From positions 1 through 64,000 of the forward strand of contig JASJDS010000073.1 in the NCBI GenBank assembly GCA_030065055.1: 64,000 nucleotides of DNA. Reading direction: 5' to 3'. The first letter of the stretch is position 1; each line of letters opens with the position of its first letter. The notes beneath the pieces are model-generated. The model was given only the letters and a program-made list of their open reading frames with translations. It was not told the origin of the DNA and searched no databases. The position numbers and the translations under genes are program-made. Source of the DNA: Calothrix sp. MO_192.B10 (GTDB taxonomy: Bacteria; Cyanobacteriota; Cyanobacteriia; Cyanobacteriales; Nostocaceae). Positions 1 through 7,900 of the stretch are shown piece by piece.

Positions 1-297
1 GCTTTGACCTAGGTACTGTTTTTGTAGACAAGACTTAACAGTTGTAGACAATTGTCAACGTTTTTTCATGTGTTTTATGCATAATTTTTGCTAAAATCAA
101 CCTGATTCATTAGCGAATAATCTCTTGATTAATATGCAAAAACCAAGCACTGATCGAGAGATCCGCAAATAATTTAATATCTGAAAACGCGGACGCCTCA
201 GCCGTGTAAGCCTACTGAGGGATAACCGCTCCCATGCTCCTTATGAAGTAGGAAGTAATGTCCGGCAACTCTAGACTTTACAGAGCAGTGAACTGTA

Positions 298-627
298 CTA
301 AGTATCATTGTCTAAATCATCAACAGTCATTGGGGCTTGAGCGCTGTGCCGAACGTATAAAACATAAACTATCGTGCTTCTAATTGTAAACAGAACTCGA
401 TAAACATTCTTAGATTTGCCATACAGCAGTTGACGAACTTCCTCTGGAAAAATTTCATGCTCGACTGCTAAAGCACAGCGTTGAGGTTTTTCCTGCAACG
501 TTGCAATTGCATTCATCAATCCTCGAAACCAGTGATCTGCATACTCTGGATTTCGTTCTCGATACCAAAAGTATGCTTGCTCAATTTGTGTTTCGGCTAT
601 TGGTGTGATTTCAACCTGCAATGTCAT
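298..627 (-). CDS. RelE/ParE-family toxin of a type II toxin-antitoxin pair
   Basis: The 109-residue product resembles RelE/ParE toxins. It opens with an ITPIAETQIEQAYFWY helix, has the usual pattern of a helical hairpin followed by a short beta sheet (LLYGKSKNVYRVLFTI, TIVYVLYVRHSAQ), and matches the family's size. Members act as ribosome-dependent mRNases or gyrase poisons; which applies here cannot be told. The reading frame stays open to 714, but the ATG at 627 is chosen because the extra N-terminal 29 residues lie inside the antitoxin gene and do not look like the family. It overlaps the 3' end of the upstream antitoxin by 17 bp, so the two are translated as a pair. Confidence 0.85.
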   Translation of the reverse strand: MTLQVEITPIAETQIEQAYFWYRERNPEYADHWFRGLMNAIATLQEKPQRCALAVEHEIFPEEVRQLLYGKSKNVYRVLFTIRSTIVYVLYVRHSAQAPMTVDDLDNDT

Positions 628-874
628 ATTTTTGTTGCATGGCTTGGATGAAATCTTCAATTGGGCGAGTTTGTCCAGCATTAACTTCCTCAAAACCTTG
701 CTGGATACCCGCAATTGTTTCTAACTGATCGATTAGCTGACGTAATTTGCTAGGATCGACGTTACCCGGTTCAAGAAAAGTAACCAGAACTTGAGCCTTA
801 TCGCTTACTTCTTGCGGTAATTCGCTGAGTTGAATCTGCCCATTTTCATATATACCTGCAACAGTTTTTAGCAT
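611..874 (-). CDS. Antitoxin partner of the RelE/ParE-type toxin
   Basis: A small 87-residue protein beginning MLKTVAGIYENGQIQL, an opening often seen in short cyanobacterial antitoxins: a small beta-strand segment followed by a helical, acidic C-terminal half that would wrap the toxin. It lies directly upstream of, and overlaps, the RelE/ParE-like toxin, as in most type II modules where the antitoxin is made first and the complex represses the operon. The ATG at 874 is preferred to the in-frame TTG at 886. No DNA-binding motif can be assigned with certainty, so the family is left open. Confidence 0.75.
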   Translation of the reverse strand: MLKTVAGIYENGQIQLSELPQEVSDKAQVLVTFLEPGNVDPSKLRQLIDQLETIAGIQQGFEEVNAGQTRPIEDFIQAMQQKYDIAG

Positions 875-1010
875 TGGTTTAAACAAGGTAAACTGCCTTT
901 ATTTTAAGGGCTATCAATAAAAATACCACATAGCCGAAACTTAGGAATGTAAAGCGTCTGGAATTAATCCTTTGTTGCTTGCAAAGAGTGCGATCGCTTA
1001 TAATTATTAA

Positions 1011-1189
1011 CTACCAGTGTTCTAACAACAATCCATCTACATAATCAAAATCTGTATCATCAGCAACTCTCCCACAACAACCATTGGCAAGACTATTTCT
1101 GGTAATACCAAAACTCTTTCAGTAATTGCCACATCTCCATTCAAGAAACGAATCGCAACAGAGGTATCTAACGCAATCTTACCACTCAT
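1011..1189 (-). pseudogene. vapC remnant, PIN-domain toxin with internal deletion
   Basis: Reading from 1189 gives a clear PIN-domain start (MSGKIALDTSVAIRFLNGD, with the first catalytic Asp in LDTS) that continues to VVVGELL. The typical VapC C terminus (DTDFDYVDGLLLEHW) then follows in another frame near 1011. Roughly 70 central codons, including the conserved acidic residues of the second half, are missing. The start overlaps the end of a broken antitoxin gene just upstream. It is a dead toxin left by an internal deletion. Confidence 0.75.
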
Positions 1190-1388
1190 TCAAATCTACT
1201 TGCCGACATTCCGTTGCAATTGCTTGTTGTAGTTCTTCCGCTTCTGAGTCACTTAAAATACCTGCAAACTTTGCCAGGGGATGTTCTTTACGTATAGCCT
1301 TAACCCGATGTCAAAAATCCAGCACTGTTTGTACTATATCATCGGCAGCTTCTTCTAATTCCTGAATCAATTGTTCGCGATTTGTCAT
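1179..1388 (-). pseudogene. vapB-like antitoxin with an in-frame stop
   Basis: From the ATG at 1388 the frame reads MTNREQLIQELEEAADDIVQ then TVLDF, a TGA stop, and continues in the same frame with HRVKAIRKEHPLAKFAGILS to an end at 1179. The sequence after the stop is typical of the C-terminal part of cyanobacterial VapB-like antitoxins (DUF2281 type), so the TGA is a nonsense mutation in a once functional gene. It sits just upstream of, and overlaps, the internally deleted vapC remnant. Confidence 0.7.
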
Positions 1389-1672
1389 GGGTTTGAGGTT
1401 TCCTGACAACTTGAAATTGTGTAACTCCAATTATATCCAAAGCCTGAATTTTCTTTCTGATACTCGATAAAATTTGAGGCTTGAACTGCTTCATTCTCGA
1501 ATTGAGGAGACTGAACAACGGTTTCAGGTAATACCAAAAAATAAATTATCCCAAATAGAACAGTACATTTGTAGGGGCGCATTGCGTGCGCCCTTAATGT
1601 GGGGATATTTTAAAAATTGCAAATCCCTATCAGCAAAGGATTTGTCGCTATGCAATCACGCACAGAATTAAT
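1389..1672. other. Intergenic stretch with one dispersed hairpin repeat
   Basis: No convincing gene. The stretch contains one copy (about 1572-1596) of a small palindrome, reading roughly GGGGCGCATTGCGTGCGCCC, that recurs at about 12788, 12947, 30655 and 52700. Short open frames on both strands have no recognisable protein features. Confidence 0.5.
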
Positions 1673-2260
1673 CTATTCTGGCTCAACCCAGTTAATCCCT
1701 AAACGCCTAAAGTCTCTATCAAATGAAACTACACTTTCACCTGTGTGACGTGCTATTTCTGCCAGATAAGCATCAAGGAAATCAACATTTGCATTAGCCA
1801 TCAGACTGAGTGCTGCGGAAACTTGTTGTATTTCATCACAGCTAATACCATCAGATACAATTAACGGTAACAAAACTTCAGCTATTTGGGTGCGGGAATA
1901 TCGATAGAATGAACTCAATACCCAAACGATTTCTGCAACTACAATTGGTGAAAGTTTAAGGTTGACTTCTCCCTGTTCAGCCCTTTGTATTAATCAGGAC
2001 TTACGCAAGCCTTATTTGTCATTGCGAGCGAAACGTAGTGTAGCGAAGCAATCCCAGTATTTTGGCGATTACGTCGCTGTCGTTTGTCCTGACGGACACG
2101 CTGCGCGGTAAGCGGAGCTATGCCGTAGGCTTTACGTAATGACATAATCACGTTACTTTTGCGTAAGTCCTATTAATCTTAAAGCACGTTCTGCTAATTC
2201 AGGAGGTTCTCCTGTGAGAAAACGCGGTAAAACATTAGCATCTACCCAAAAATCTGTCAT
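1673..2260 (-). pseudogene. vapC (PIN-domain toxin) split by a MITE
   Basis: The N terminus (from ATG 2260: MTDFWVDANVLPRFLTGEPP) is a standard PIN start with the first catalytic Asp. It is separated by a 176-bp mobile element from the rest of the domain (VVAEIVWVLSSFYRYSRTQI up to SFDRDFRRLGINWVEPE at 1673). Removing the element and one copy of its 7-bp target duplication joins the two parts in frame into a full-length VapC of about 135 residues. The start overlaps the antitoxin stop by one base (TAATG). The 81-residue remainder could be started internally at 1918 but lacks the first catalytic Asp and is probably inactive. Confidence 0.85.
1989..2178. mobile_element. 176-bp MITE with 7-bp target site duplication
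   Basis: The element covers 1996-2171. Its ends are 13-bp perfect inverted repeats (AGGACTTACGCAA and TTGCGTAAGTCCT). The flanks carry the direct duplication ATTAATC at 1989-1995 and 2172-2178. It has no coding capacity and interrupts a vapC gene. A related element lies inside the glycosyltransferase gene at 27437-27528, and a matching right end is seen at 54001-54013. The transposase acting in trans is not in this window. Confidence 0.9.
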
Positions 2261-2499
2261 TATTGTTCGTTAATTATTCCTTGAGCTAAAGATTCGCCCA
2301 CTATTGTCCGAATTTCTTCTTTTCCTGGATAGGGTTTCGTTGCTTTTAATACACCGTAGAATTCGCTAAGTCTTTTTTGGGGAATTGTATCAATTTTTTG
2401 AGTACGGAATTTGATAAATTCAATAAAATCAGCTACAAGTTGAAATTGTTCTTCACTGAGGTTGTCTATTTCTTGCTTAATACTTTCTTTTGTTTTCAT
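2260..2499 (-). CDS. Antitoxin (VapB-like) of the MITE-interrupted VapC
   Basis: A 79-residue protein with an N-terminal helical region (ESIKQEIDNLSEEQFQLVAD) and a polar C-terminal tail, of a kind common in cyanobacterial VapB-type antitoxins. Its stop codon overlaps the vapC start by one base, showing translational coupling. Because the partner toxin is split by a MITE, this antitoxin is probably now an orphan, free to act only as an autoregulator or to cross-neutralise related toxins. A remnant of a WD40-protein tail lies just upstream (2571-2634). Confidence 0.75.
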   Translation of the reverse strand: MKTKESIKQEIDNLSEEQFQLVADFIEFIKFRTQKIDTIPQKRLSEFYGVLKATKPYPGKEEIRTIVGESLAQGIINEQ

Positions 2500-2570
2500 T
2501 GTGATTTGGGCTAGTCGCGTTTTTCGATTGTGTGAATATTTTTATTTTACATTTCCCCGTCTTTGACTGC

Positions 2571-2634
2571 GCTATCATGCTTTGAGGGTAGAAATTTCAG
2601 CATTGGTTAAGCCTTTGACACCTGTGATATAATA
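2571..2634 (-). pseudogene. Orphan 3' tail of a NACHT-WD40 gene (copy D)
   Basis: In one frame this reads ITGVKGLTNAEISTLKA followed by two stops, matching the last residues of the intact NACHT-WD40 protein (ITGVKGLNETEIATLKALGAV). Copy C at 3901-3990 shares the same derived sequence GCATGATAGCGC at the point where the intact gene has GCATTGGGCGC, so copies C and D descend from one damaged ancestor. No WD40 repeats precede it. Confidence 0.7.
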
Positions 2635-2682
2635 AGCCTGTTTGAAATAGAAAAGCCGCGATTTAAAATAAAAAAGTATCGA

Positions 2683-3099
2683 ATGGCGAGAGATGCTTTT
2701 CATCAACAAGTAAAAAATGCGTTAATTAAAGATGGTTGGATAATTACAAACGACCCCTTAATAATTCGCATTAGCGAAGCAATCAAAGTGCAAATAGATT
2801 TAGCCGCAGAAAGTGCGATTGCAGCAGAACGAGATACGGAAAAAATAGCAGTTGAAATCAAAAGTTTTATCTCAGGCTCTGATATTAACGAATTTCATAC
2901 AGCACTCGGACAATATCTTAATTACTGCCAAGCCTTGGAAGAAAATGAACCAGAACGAATTGTATATTTAGCAATTCCATCGGAAACTTACTTGGATTTT
3001 TTTCAGCTACCTTTTGTCCAACGTGCAATTCAGCGTTATCAGGTGAAATTGATAATTTATGACCCCAAGCAGGAGGAAATACAACAATGGATAAAATAG
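2683..3099 (+). CDS. xisH: XisH family protein
   Basis: At 138 residues, with ARDAFHQQVKNALIKDGW at the start and the nuclease-like core KIAVEIKSFI, this matches XisH, first described as one of the factors controlling excision of the fdxN element in heterocyst-forming Anabaena. The family has a PD-(D/E)XK-like fold (EIK is the visible ExK). Many cyanobacteria carry extra xisH/xisI pairs away from any excised element, where their role is unknown; this looks like such a pair. It overlaps xisI by 13 bp. It is the only gene pair on the + strand in the toxin-antitoxin island. Confidence 0.9.
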   Translation: MARDAFHQQVKNALIKDGWIITNDPLIIRISEAIKVQIDLAAESAIAAERDTEKIAVEIKSFISGSDINEFHTALGQYLNYCQALEENEPERIVYLAIPSETYLDFFQLPFVQRAIQRYQVKLIIYDPKQEEIQQWIK

Positions 3100-3422
3100 A
3101 TTTATATCGACAGTATATTAAACAAATTTTAACAGAACATGCACAAATAAGTACAGACAAAGATACAGTCAAACCGCAATTAATTTTTGATAATGAGAAT
3201 GACCACTATCAATTAGCTTATATTGGCTGGCAAGGAGAAAAGCGTGTATTTGGTCCGGTGATGCATTTTGATATTATAAATGGGAAAATATGGATTCAAT
3301 ATAACGGCACGGAGGAACTTGTTGCGGATAGATTGGTTGAGTTGGGTGTGCCATCTTCGGAGATTGTAATTGGTTTTTATTCACCATTTAAACGTCAATT
3401 TACCGCTTATGCCGTGGAGTAG
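3087..3422 (+). CDS. xisI: XisI family protein
   Basis: This 111-residue protein is the usual XisI partner. Visible family features are DLYRQYIKQILTEHA at the start, WQGEKRVFGPVMHFDI in the middle and the closing segment SEIVIGFYSPFKRQFTAYAV. It starts inside the end of xisH (13-bp overlap), so the two are co-translated. XisI is required with XisH for fdxN element excision in Anabaena; no recombinase gene xisF or element border is visible here. Length is normal and the frame is intact. Confidence 0.92.
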   Translation: MDKIDLYRQYIKQILTEHAQISTDKDTVKPQLIFDNENDHYQLAYIGWQGEKRVFGPVMHFDIINGKIWIQYNGTEELVADRLVELGVPSSEIVIGFYSPFKRQFTAYAVE

Positions 3423-3439
3423 AATTTTCGACCTTATTA

Positions 3440-3592
3440 CTAGGCAAACCTTAGCACCCATTCAGTTTCTAAAATTACAGTATCTGGAATAAAAATCGTT
3501 TGTGTTTGGAAAATCTCTAGGCTTTTTTGATATTGAACTTCATCATCTTGAGTTAATAAACGCACAATTATGTTCGTATCAACTGCCACCAT
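3440..3592 (-). pseudogene. Truncated vapC (N-terminal 50 codons of a PIN toxin)
   Basis: From the ATG at 3592 the product reads MVAVDTNIIVRLLTQDDEVQ and continues to PDTVILETEWVLRFA, where a TAG stop ends it at 50 residues. This is the N-terminal third of a PIN-domain RNase, with the first two conserved acidic residues (VDTN and LETEW) but not the second half of the active site. It overlaps the preceding AbrB-type antitoxin gene by 14 bp, the normal VapBC arrangement. The toxin should be inactive. Confidence 0.8.
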
Positions 3593-3842
3593 GCCACGAT
3601 TCCTCTACACCTTGACGGATAGCATCATCCATATCAGCTAAGGATTTTGGCTTGCCTTGATATTTTAAGCAACCTGCGACTTCATTTAATGTAGTTTCTG
3701 GAAACGGTTTTCTCGGTTTGAGAAGAATACCATCGCCTGTATCAATTACAACTAGTTCCTGACCAACTTCCCAGCCATAAGATTTACGTAATTGTTCGGG
3801 AATAATTACTTGTCCTTCTTTGGATACTTTTGTGATTTCCAT
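3579..3842 (-). CDS. AbrB/MazE-type antitoxin
   Basis: The first 45 residues form a SpoVT/AbrB swapped-hairpin DNA-binding domain (KVSKEGQVIIPEQLRKSYGW, then GDGILLKPRKPF). The C-terminal half is a flexible toxin-binding tail of 87 residues in all. It is the antitoxin half of a VapBC-type module whose VapC is truncated. Such proteins bind their own promoter, alone or with toxin. A NACHT-WD40 tail remnant lies about 60 bp upstream. Confidence 0.85.
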   Translation of the reverse strand: MEITKVSKEGQVIIPEQLRKSYGWEVGQELVVIDTGDGILLKPRKPFPETTLNEVAGCLKYQGKPKSLADMDDAIRQGVEESWHGGS

Positions 3843-3900
3843 AATTTAGAAATTTTATTTATCTAGGCTTAATAATTTTATCTTTTCTCTTCTTCCACCG

Positions 3901-3990
3901 CGCTATCATGCTTTGAGAGTGGCAATTTCGGCATCGGTTAAACCCTTCACACCAGTAATATTCATTCGTTCATAGGGGCGATACTCTTTC
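3901..3990 (-). pseudogene. Orphan 3' tail of a NACHT-WD40 gene (copy C)
   Basis: This reads TLKEYRPYERMNITGVKGL then TDAEIATLKA and two stops. The match to the end of the intact neighbour (PYERMNITGVKGLNETEIAT) is close at both protein and DNA level. It lies between the MazF-like toxin gene and the AbrB antitoxin gene, in the same orientation, with no start codon or WD40 repeats before it. Confidence 0.75.
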
Positions 3991-4012
3991 AGAGTTGCTA
4001 CGCGATATACTA

Positions 4013-4360
4013 TTACGATAATTGAAAGGCTTTAATCATAATTTCATTCAATTTTTGTATGTGCTTAGTTGTTAGCTGACCCAAGCGTCTTATTACCAAA
4101 AGACGATTTATGGTAGCTAGTCTCGTGACTCTCACTTTAGAAGAAATGCGTAATCCTGTTGTGGCAAAATCTTCATCGGAGTCTAGTATTGCGAATTCTT
4201 CCGATGTCAAATTGTTGACATTTTGAGATGAGATAAAGCAAAGAGTAATTTCATTTTTTGCTGAATCAACCCACAGTATCACCGCAGGGCGTAATTTTGT
4301 TTGACTTAAATCGGTGAAGGGGAATTGGGTTAAAACAATATCACCTTTACTCAAGCTCAT
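4013..4360 (-). CDS. MazF/PemK-family endoribonuclease toxin
   Basis: This 115-residue protein has the MazF/PemK signature: SKGDIVLTQFPFTDLSQTKL at the start (residues 4-23), RPAVIL and the later beta-strand segment GLRISSKVRVTRLATI. Members cut mRNA at short sequences. The gene is intact and of normal length. Its start codon overlaps the upstream antitoxin stop by one base. This and the RelE/ParE pair are the modules in the island with no visible damage. Confidence 0.87.
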   Translation of the reverse strand: MSLSKGDIVLTQFPFTDLSQTKLRPAVILWVDSAKNEITLCFISSQNVNNLTSEEFAILDSDEDFATTGLRISSKVRVTRLATINRLLVIRRLGQLTTKHIQKLNEIMIKAFQLS

Positions 4361-4566
4361 TAAACTGGTTCTCCATCTTCGCTGGTATAAATATCGGGTT
4401 CATCAGATAAAAAATCCAAAGCTAGACCTTTTTCTGCGAGGTGCATTAATTCCAGGGTAGAAGGATAGTTGACATCGCTAAATAATTTTTTTTCGAGTAG
4501 GGCTTGTTCCGTTGCAGATAGCGAACGAATAATTTGGACTAAAGTATCAACTAATTGAGTATTCAC
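4360..4566 (-). CDS. Antitoxin paired with the MazF-like toxin
   Basis: A 68-residue acidic protein (NTQLVDTLVQIIRSLSATEQ, then a tail rich in Asp and Glu) directly upstream of, and overlapping by one base, the MazF-like toxin. It has no evident AbrB or ribbon-helix-helix motif; the LSATEQALLEKKL segment is common in small cyanobacterial antitoxins. Function is assigned by position and size. A WD40 tail remnant (4617-4698) sits just upstream. Confidence 0.75.
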   Translation of the reverse strand: MNTQLVDTLVQIIRSLSATEQALLEKKLFSDVNYPSTLELMHLAEKGLALDFLSDEPDIYTSEDGEPV

Positions 4567-4616
4567 AGCTTTATTATTTTCGGATTTCCTAGTATTTTAA
4601 TTCTACATTTCCCTGT

Positions 4617-4698
4617 CTTCCACCGCACCTAATGCTGTGAGGGTGGTTATTTCCGCATCGTTTCAGCCTTGGACACCTGTGATGTTCATATATTCGTA
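4617..4698 (-). pseudogene. Orphan 3' tail of a NACHT-WD40 gene (copy B), joined to vapC
   Basis: The frame reads YEYMNITGVQG, a TGA stop, then NDAEITTLTALGAVEDREM and a natural stop. It is homologous to the last 30 residues of the intact NACHT-WD40 protein. Its 5' end is fused to the first codons of a vapC gene (MQFLLDTNI). The joint falls in TACGAA, present in both parents, so it looks like a deletion between short homologies. Confidence 0.75.
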
Positions 4699-4942
4699 TC
4701 GAGCAGGAATTGCATTATAATGTTTCTCTTCTGTCTAAAAGGGGTTGTTCTCTAGTTGGCATAAAATCATCAGAAAAGAGGTTTAAGCTATCAAATAAGG
4801 TTTGCCAAGGATTGTCTTTGGAAATTAGAACCACAGCATTACCTACTTTTTTGATGTAAACTTCAGATCCTTGCATCTGGAATTATTTGGGTAAAATTAC
4901 TGTTTGGCGATCGCCGTTTGTTATTAATTGAGCAGTATTCAT
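4689..4942 (-). pseudogene. vapB antitoxin with nonsense mutation plus first codons of vapC
   Basis: From ATG 4942 the frame reads MNTAQLITNGDRQTVILPK, a TAA stop at codon 20, then FQMQGSEVYIKKVGNAVVLI, typical of the AbrB-like VapB family, to a natural stop at 4715. The stop overlaps an ATG that opens a vapC (MQFLLDTNI), but after nine codons the sequence switches to a WD40-gene tail. Both halves of the module are therefore dead. Confidence 0.75.
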
Positions 4943-4987
4943 CTTTGAGCCTCCCACTTTTTGGACATAGATATTGCATTTGCTCTC

Positions 4988-7900
4988 CTATTCTCCATTA
5001 TCCACTGCGCCCAATGCTTTGAGGGTGGCAATTTCCGTTTCATTTAAACCCTTCACACCTGTGATGTTCATACGTTCGTAGGGTTTGTCACTTTTCAGGG
5101 TTTTGAGACACTCGCCTTTTTTAATATCCCAAAGTTTTATTGTTTCATCAGCACTACCACTGGCAAGGGTATTACCTTGAGGACTAAAAGCAACTGAATG
5201 TACCCAACTGGTGTGTCCCTGCAAGGTGTGGAGGCATTCCCCCGTGGATATATCCCATATTTTAACGCCAGTATCACCACCGGCACTGGCAAAGGTGTAA
5301 CCGTCTGGGCTGAATGCTACTGAATCTACCCAACTGGTGTGTCCCTGCAAAGTTTGGCGGCATTCACCCGTGGATATATCCCATAGTTTAACACTGGAAT
5401 CACTACTGCCACTGGCAAGGGTGTGACCGTCCGGACTGAAAGTCACCGAAGTTATCCCATGGGTATGTCCTTGGAAGGTTTGGCGACATTCACCCGTGGA
5501 CAGATCCCATAGTTTGACAATAGCATCCTCACTGCCACTGGCAAGGGTGTAGCCATCCGGACTAAATGCTACTGAACGTATCCTACTGGTATGTCCCTGG
5601 AAGGTTTGGCGACATTTACCTGTAGACAGATCCCATAGTTTGACAATAGCATCTTCACTGCCACTGGCAAGGGTGTGACCATCTGGACTAAATGCTAGTG
5701 AATATACCCTACTGCTATGTCCCTGCAAGGTATAGCGACATTCTCCTGTGGATATATCCCAAATTTTAATACTGGTATCTTCACTGCCACTGGCAAGGGT
5801 TTGACCTTGAGGACTGAATGCTACTGAACGTATGCGACTGGTATGTCCCTGGAAGGTTTGGCGGCATTTACCCGTGGACAGATCCCAAATTTTAATACTG
5901 GTATCTTCACTGCCACTGGCAAGGATGTGACCATCGGGATTGAATGCTACTGAACGTATGCGACTGGTATGTCCCTGGAAGGTTTGGCGATATTCACCTG
6001 TGGGCATATTCCAAAGCTTGATGCTGGCATCACGACTGCCACTAGCAAGCATGTGACCATCAGGACTAAATGCCACTGAATGCAACCCACTGGTATGCCC
6101 TTGCAAAGTTTGGTAGCATTCACCCGTGGATATATTCCAAAGCTGGATGCTGCAATCATCACCACCACTGGCAAGGATATGACCGTCAGGACGGAATGCT
6201 ACTGAACATACCTTACTGGTATGTCCTTGCAAAGTTTGGCGGCATTCACCCGTGGATATATCCCAGAGTTTGACACTTCCATCCTCACCACCACTGGCAA
6301 GGATATGACCGTCAGGACTGAATGCTACTGAACATACCTTACTGGTATGTCCTTGCAAAGTTTGGCGGCATTCACCCGTGGATATATCCCAGAGTTTGAC
6401 ACTTCCATCCTCACTACCACTGGCAAGGGTGTCACCTTCAGGGCTGAATACCACTGAATGTACCCTACTGGTATGTCCTTGCAAAGTTTGGCGGCATTCA
6501 CCCGTGGATATATCCCAGAGTTTGACACTTCCATCCTCACCACCACTGGCAAGGGTGTCACCTCCAGGGCTGAATACCACTGAATGTACCCAACTGGTAT
6601 GTCCTTGCAAAGTTTGGCGGCATTCACCCGTGGATATATCCCAGAGTTTGACACTTCCATCCTCACCGCAGCTGGCAAGGGTGTCACCTTTAGGGCTGAA
6701 TACCACTGAATGTACTTCACCCAAGTGTCCTTGACAGTCCAAAAGTTTTTTACCACTTGCAGTTTTCCACAGGCAAACTACACCATAATGATCCCCTGTA
6801 GCCAAAAGGAAACCATCGGGACTAAATGCCACTGAAAAAACAGTGCCCAAAACTTTTGTAAAAACACAATCAGCCAAATTCGCCCCAGCAAAATTCACAT
6901 CCTGCAAACTCGCACTACTAAAATCCGCCCCCTTAATCACCACACCACTAAAATCTCTCTTCTCCAACGCATCCTTATCAAGCTTCACGGCTAAATTTGC
7001 CGTATTCCCGCCAACATAACCCACCTCATTTTCACTTTTCCCCCGCGTTTCCTCAATCGCATCCATAAGGGATTGGTTGTCCCCCACCATTCCCATCATC
7101 AAATCCATCACTGCTTTCGTCAGTGGTGCTTTGCCAAAACTCTCGCGCAATAACTCCAGGGACTCCCTGACAAAACCCTTTAAACCTGCAATGGGAACAA
7201 TATCCCCAGCCGCATCTACTTGTCTTCTAAAATAAGCAGACCAAGTGTAATCCTCTGATGTAACACTTTCATCTAAATTAGACTGTTCTTGCGCTACCTC
7301 TGTAAAATCACTAGCTAACACTCCCAATTCAGCCGCAAATTTATACGCCACAAAAAACTCCAACAGCGAACGATGCGCCGGAGTATAATCACCAACAGCA
7401 TTGCGGATGAGCATTGTCTGCCCCATCATGTCATAATGCCAGTGGTCTAAATCCTTCTCTTCCTGCACCACAGAACCAAACAATCGCCGAATTCTATCGG
7501 GAAATAGCCGATAATTGATACTCATCTGGTCATTTGACAGCATCTCCCAGGACAACTCGCACAAAAAGTACAGCTTATCTGCCAAGGAAGTAAAGGTACG
7601 TTCCGCTTTTATATCCCGTTCCATCTTCCGCCGCACCGCATACAGATAAACCCGCGACATATCCACCGGCTTACCCGCTTCAATATCTGGCAATGCTTCC
7701 AAAATTAAATCAGTCATCACTGGACGACGTGCCAAGTCCAACAGTTGGGGATTGCCCATCACTTCCTCAACTGTGGTAGGCTCTGCTTGGAATGATAAAA
7801 CCTGCCTAATTTGCTCGTCGTTAAATTTCTCCAACTCCAGCACTTCAAACTGGGGTGTTTCTCCCGTCAAATTAGCGGTAGATGCCTGTAACTCTGCATT

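Noticed and set aside
179-297. Hairpin-rich stretch (GGACGCCTCAGCCGTGTAAG, then CTTATGAAGTAGGAAGTAAT) resembling the 3' end of an IS605-type tnpB with its guide-RNA region
   Set aside because: No recognisable TnpB protein sequence remains and the window starts too close to judge. The likeness is only by memory of similar motifs.
1385-1582. 65-codon open frame on the minus strand between two TA remnants
   Set aside because: No family features and overlaps a dispersed repeat; composition does not look coding.
5947-6756. Open frames in other frames across the WD40 repeat array
   Set aside because: They are artefacts of the 126-bp periodic repeat, which carries open frames on both strands.
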